A stretch of 45,738 nucleotides of DNA from an uncultured Saprospiraceae bacterium (GTDB lineage Bacteria; Bacteroidota; Bacteroidia; Chitinophagales; Saprospiraceae), in the NCBI GenBank assembly GCA_937139495.1, contig CAKZQC010000005.1:1-45738 (forward strand). Reading direction: 5' to 3'. Position 1 is the stretch's first letter, and every line of letters begins with the position of its first letter. Below, piece after piece: positions 44,668 to 45,738 of the stretch. A program made the position numbers and the translations under genes. The notes under the pieces were generated by a model, which was given only the letters and a program-made list of their open reading frames with translations, was not told the DNA's origin and did no database searches.

Positions 44668-45633
44668 ATGGGCGGTGAAATCTCACTGGTAGACTTTGAG
44701 GGAATCTCTGTTCAGTACTATAACTTTGCTTTACAGAACCCATGCCTCTTACCAGATGTGGGCATCGATCAGTCCCTGCTGAGATATTCTGGAGCAAACT
44801 CCACTGCTGAGCTTCAGAGTTTCTCTAATGAGCTGATCAACAGCGTGCCGGACTTCGTTGATAAGTTTGGATCTGCTGTGGCCCCGTTAACATTAGTCCC
44901 AAATGCTGTTGGACTTGGTGCGTTGGTGATTTCCATGATCTTGGAGATCATCGTCAAGAACACAACAGAAGCAAGCGAGGATTCCTACAGCATGATGCGA
45001 CGAGTGTTTGCTGAAGAGAAAGGTTCATCTGTCCGGGACACGATGACAGAGTACGTGAGACGCCATCGCACATTCATGAAGAACGAGCAGCGTTTGCGAC
45101 TGGAGCTCCACAGGTTAGAGATGCAGCTGAGCGGCCATCTCACCATCCTCAGGAACTCCCTGCTGCTCGATGGACACCTCACTTCCCGTGGGTTTAAAAT
45201 CTGGGTTAATGGAGCCTTCTTCCACCTCCAGATGTTGATCCACGAGGCTCGACTGAATCATCAGGCTGGACAACTGACACCAACTCAAGTGGATTCCATC
45301 AACACGTACGTGGATTTGTACCTGCAGGACCTGGACCAGTTGCTGGAGAAATACAAGACTTACTTGACCACTGTCACCAGAGTCCATTTCAGTTCGCATT
45401 ACAAGAGCCGTCGAAGGTCTAAATGTCTTATAACAAATTTGGAGTCCAACTGTAAAATACCTCATCAAACTTGGAATGAAGACCATTGTGAAGGTGAAGC
45501 TTTGACGAAGGCCTATGTAAATCAGATTGTCTCAAAATATCCACCAATCACAGAGTTGAAGAGTCATTTTAGAAACGTCAAGAGCAGTGTCAACGTTCTA
45601 ATCAAACAACACGACACATTCAGTCTGTGGTAA
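44668..45633 (+). CDS. Vertebrate-type (probably teleost) protein, host-derived
   Basis: 321 aa from the ATG at 44668, in a good Kozak context (AACATGG). The reading frame runs further upstream, but that part is low in conserved-looking sequence and may be intron or 5' UTR. The protein has one hydrophobic stretch (LTLVPNAVGLGALVISMILEIIV), then a coiled-coil-like part (MKNEQRLRLELHRLEMQLSG) and a soluble end. It resembles uncharacterised fish proteins with a similar opening (from memory, unverified). Codon style differs from every bacterial gene in the window (many CTG, GTG and AGG/AGA codons). No Shine-Dalgarno and no bacterial promoter. Treat as contamination or a chimeric join until shown otherwise. 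Confidence 0.7.
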   Translation: MGGEISLVDFEGISVQYYNFALQNPCLLPDVGIDQSLLRYSGANSTAELQSFSNELINSVPDFVDKFGSAVAPLTLVPNAVGLGALVISMILEIIVKNTTEASEDSYSMMRRVFAEEKGSSVRDTMTEYVRRHRTFMKNEQRLRLELHRLEMQLSGHLTILRNSLLLDGHLTSRGFKIWVNGAFFHLQMLIHEARLNHQAGQLTPTQVDSINTYVDLYLQDLDQLLEKYKTYLTTVTRVHFSSHYKSRRRSKCLITNLESNCKIPHQTWNEDHCEGEALTKAYVNQIVSKYPPITELKSHFRNVKSSVNVLIKQHDTFSLW

Positions 45634-45692
45634 ACGACCTCCGATCATAAACGTATACCACGTTCAAATTAATTCCACTAATTGTCTCTTTG

Positions 45693-45698
45693 ATTAAA
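45693..45698 (+). promoter_or_regulatory. Candidate polyadenylation signal
   Basis: ATTAAA, the main variant of AATAAA, lies 60 bases after the stop of the vertebrate-like gene. Such a short motif is weak alone but fits the eukaryotic reading of this end. Confidence 0.35.
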
Positions 45699-45738
45699 AT
45701 TCTTGATAACTTGTTTCCTGTTGCTGGTTCACTTGATA

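Noticed and set aside
44510..44797. Minus-strand frames within the vertebrate-like segment
   Set aside because: They are mirror frames of the coding strand and have no signal peptide, motif or start context.

Overview
The window is almost entirely the chromosome of a Bacteroidota bacterium, most likely of the Saprospiria/Sphingobacteriia side of the phylum. Three proteins end in type IX secretion (T9SS) type A sorting domains, and there is a PorG-like (DUF6089) barrel, a CarboxypepD_reg/TonB-dependent receptor, a moxR-bat aerotolerance operon and several promoters of the Bacteroidota type (TAnnTTTG, some with an upstream TTG). I cannot name a genus from the sequence alone.

Layout. 158-820: small secreted protein (-). 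1159-8022: one tight eight-gene operon (+): moxR, a GNAT acetyltransferase, two tandem paralogous membrane proteins, a DUF58 protein, a BatD/DUF4381-like protein, batA and batB. 8526-17087: a giant (about 2850 aa) T9SS surface protein with a long run of Cys-containing Ig-like repeats, followed by a small tail-fibre-like protein (17178-17720). 17811-22996 (-): amidase, hypothetical, GT2 glycosyltransferase, then serC and a GT39-type membrane glycosyltransferase. 23283-24958 (+): DUF368 (PopT-like) overlapping aroE. 25042-26942 (-): a CxxCH-bearing T9SS protein and an outer-membrane barrel. 27153-28103 (+): kdsD/kpsF. 28123-30525 (-): TonB-dependent receptor. 30870-34573 (+): membrane protein, YyaL/DUF255 protein, GT4 glycosyltransferase. 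34563-36104 (-): PorG-like barrel and thioesterase. 36479-37192 (+): OmpR-type response regulator. 37295-39905 (-): lipoprotein and lysS. 40045-42874 (+): T9SS protein, lipoprotein, TPR/membrane protein. 42875-44037 (-): two secreted TonB_C-domain proteins.

Somewhere between about 44,050 and 44,250 the sequence changes character. The rest (to 45,738) reads like vertebrate, probably teleost, DNA: a Kozak-type start, pyrimidine-rich tracts ending in AG, a different codon style and an ATTAAA signal after the stop. The simplest explanation is a chimeric contig joining bacterial and fish-host DNA; a real transfer is possible but needs a spanning read.

How the genes fit together. Much of the window serves the cell envelope: MoxR/DUF58/Bat proteins (chaperone-like and VWA proteins), peptidoglycan amidase, a candidate undecaprenyl-phosphate carrier, Kdo precursor supply (KdsD), three glycosyltransferases, TonB-linked transport and T9SS cargo plus a candidate T9SS component. 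Housekeeping genes (serC, aroE, lysS) are scattered among them. I saw no tRNA, rRNA, CRISPR array, insertion sequence or prophage. The most unusual non-coding features are a three-arm repeat in the presumed amidase leader, two near-identical terminator elements facing each other around a lipoprotein gene, and a terminator whose loop holds a stop codon.
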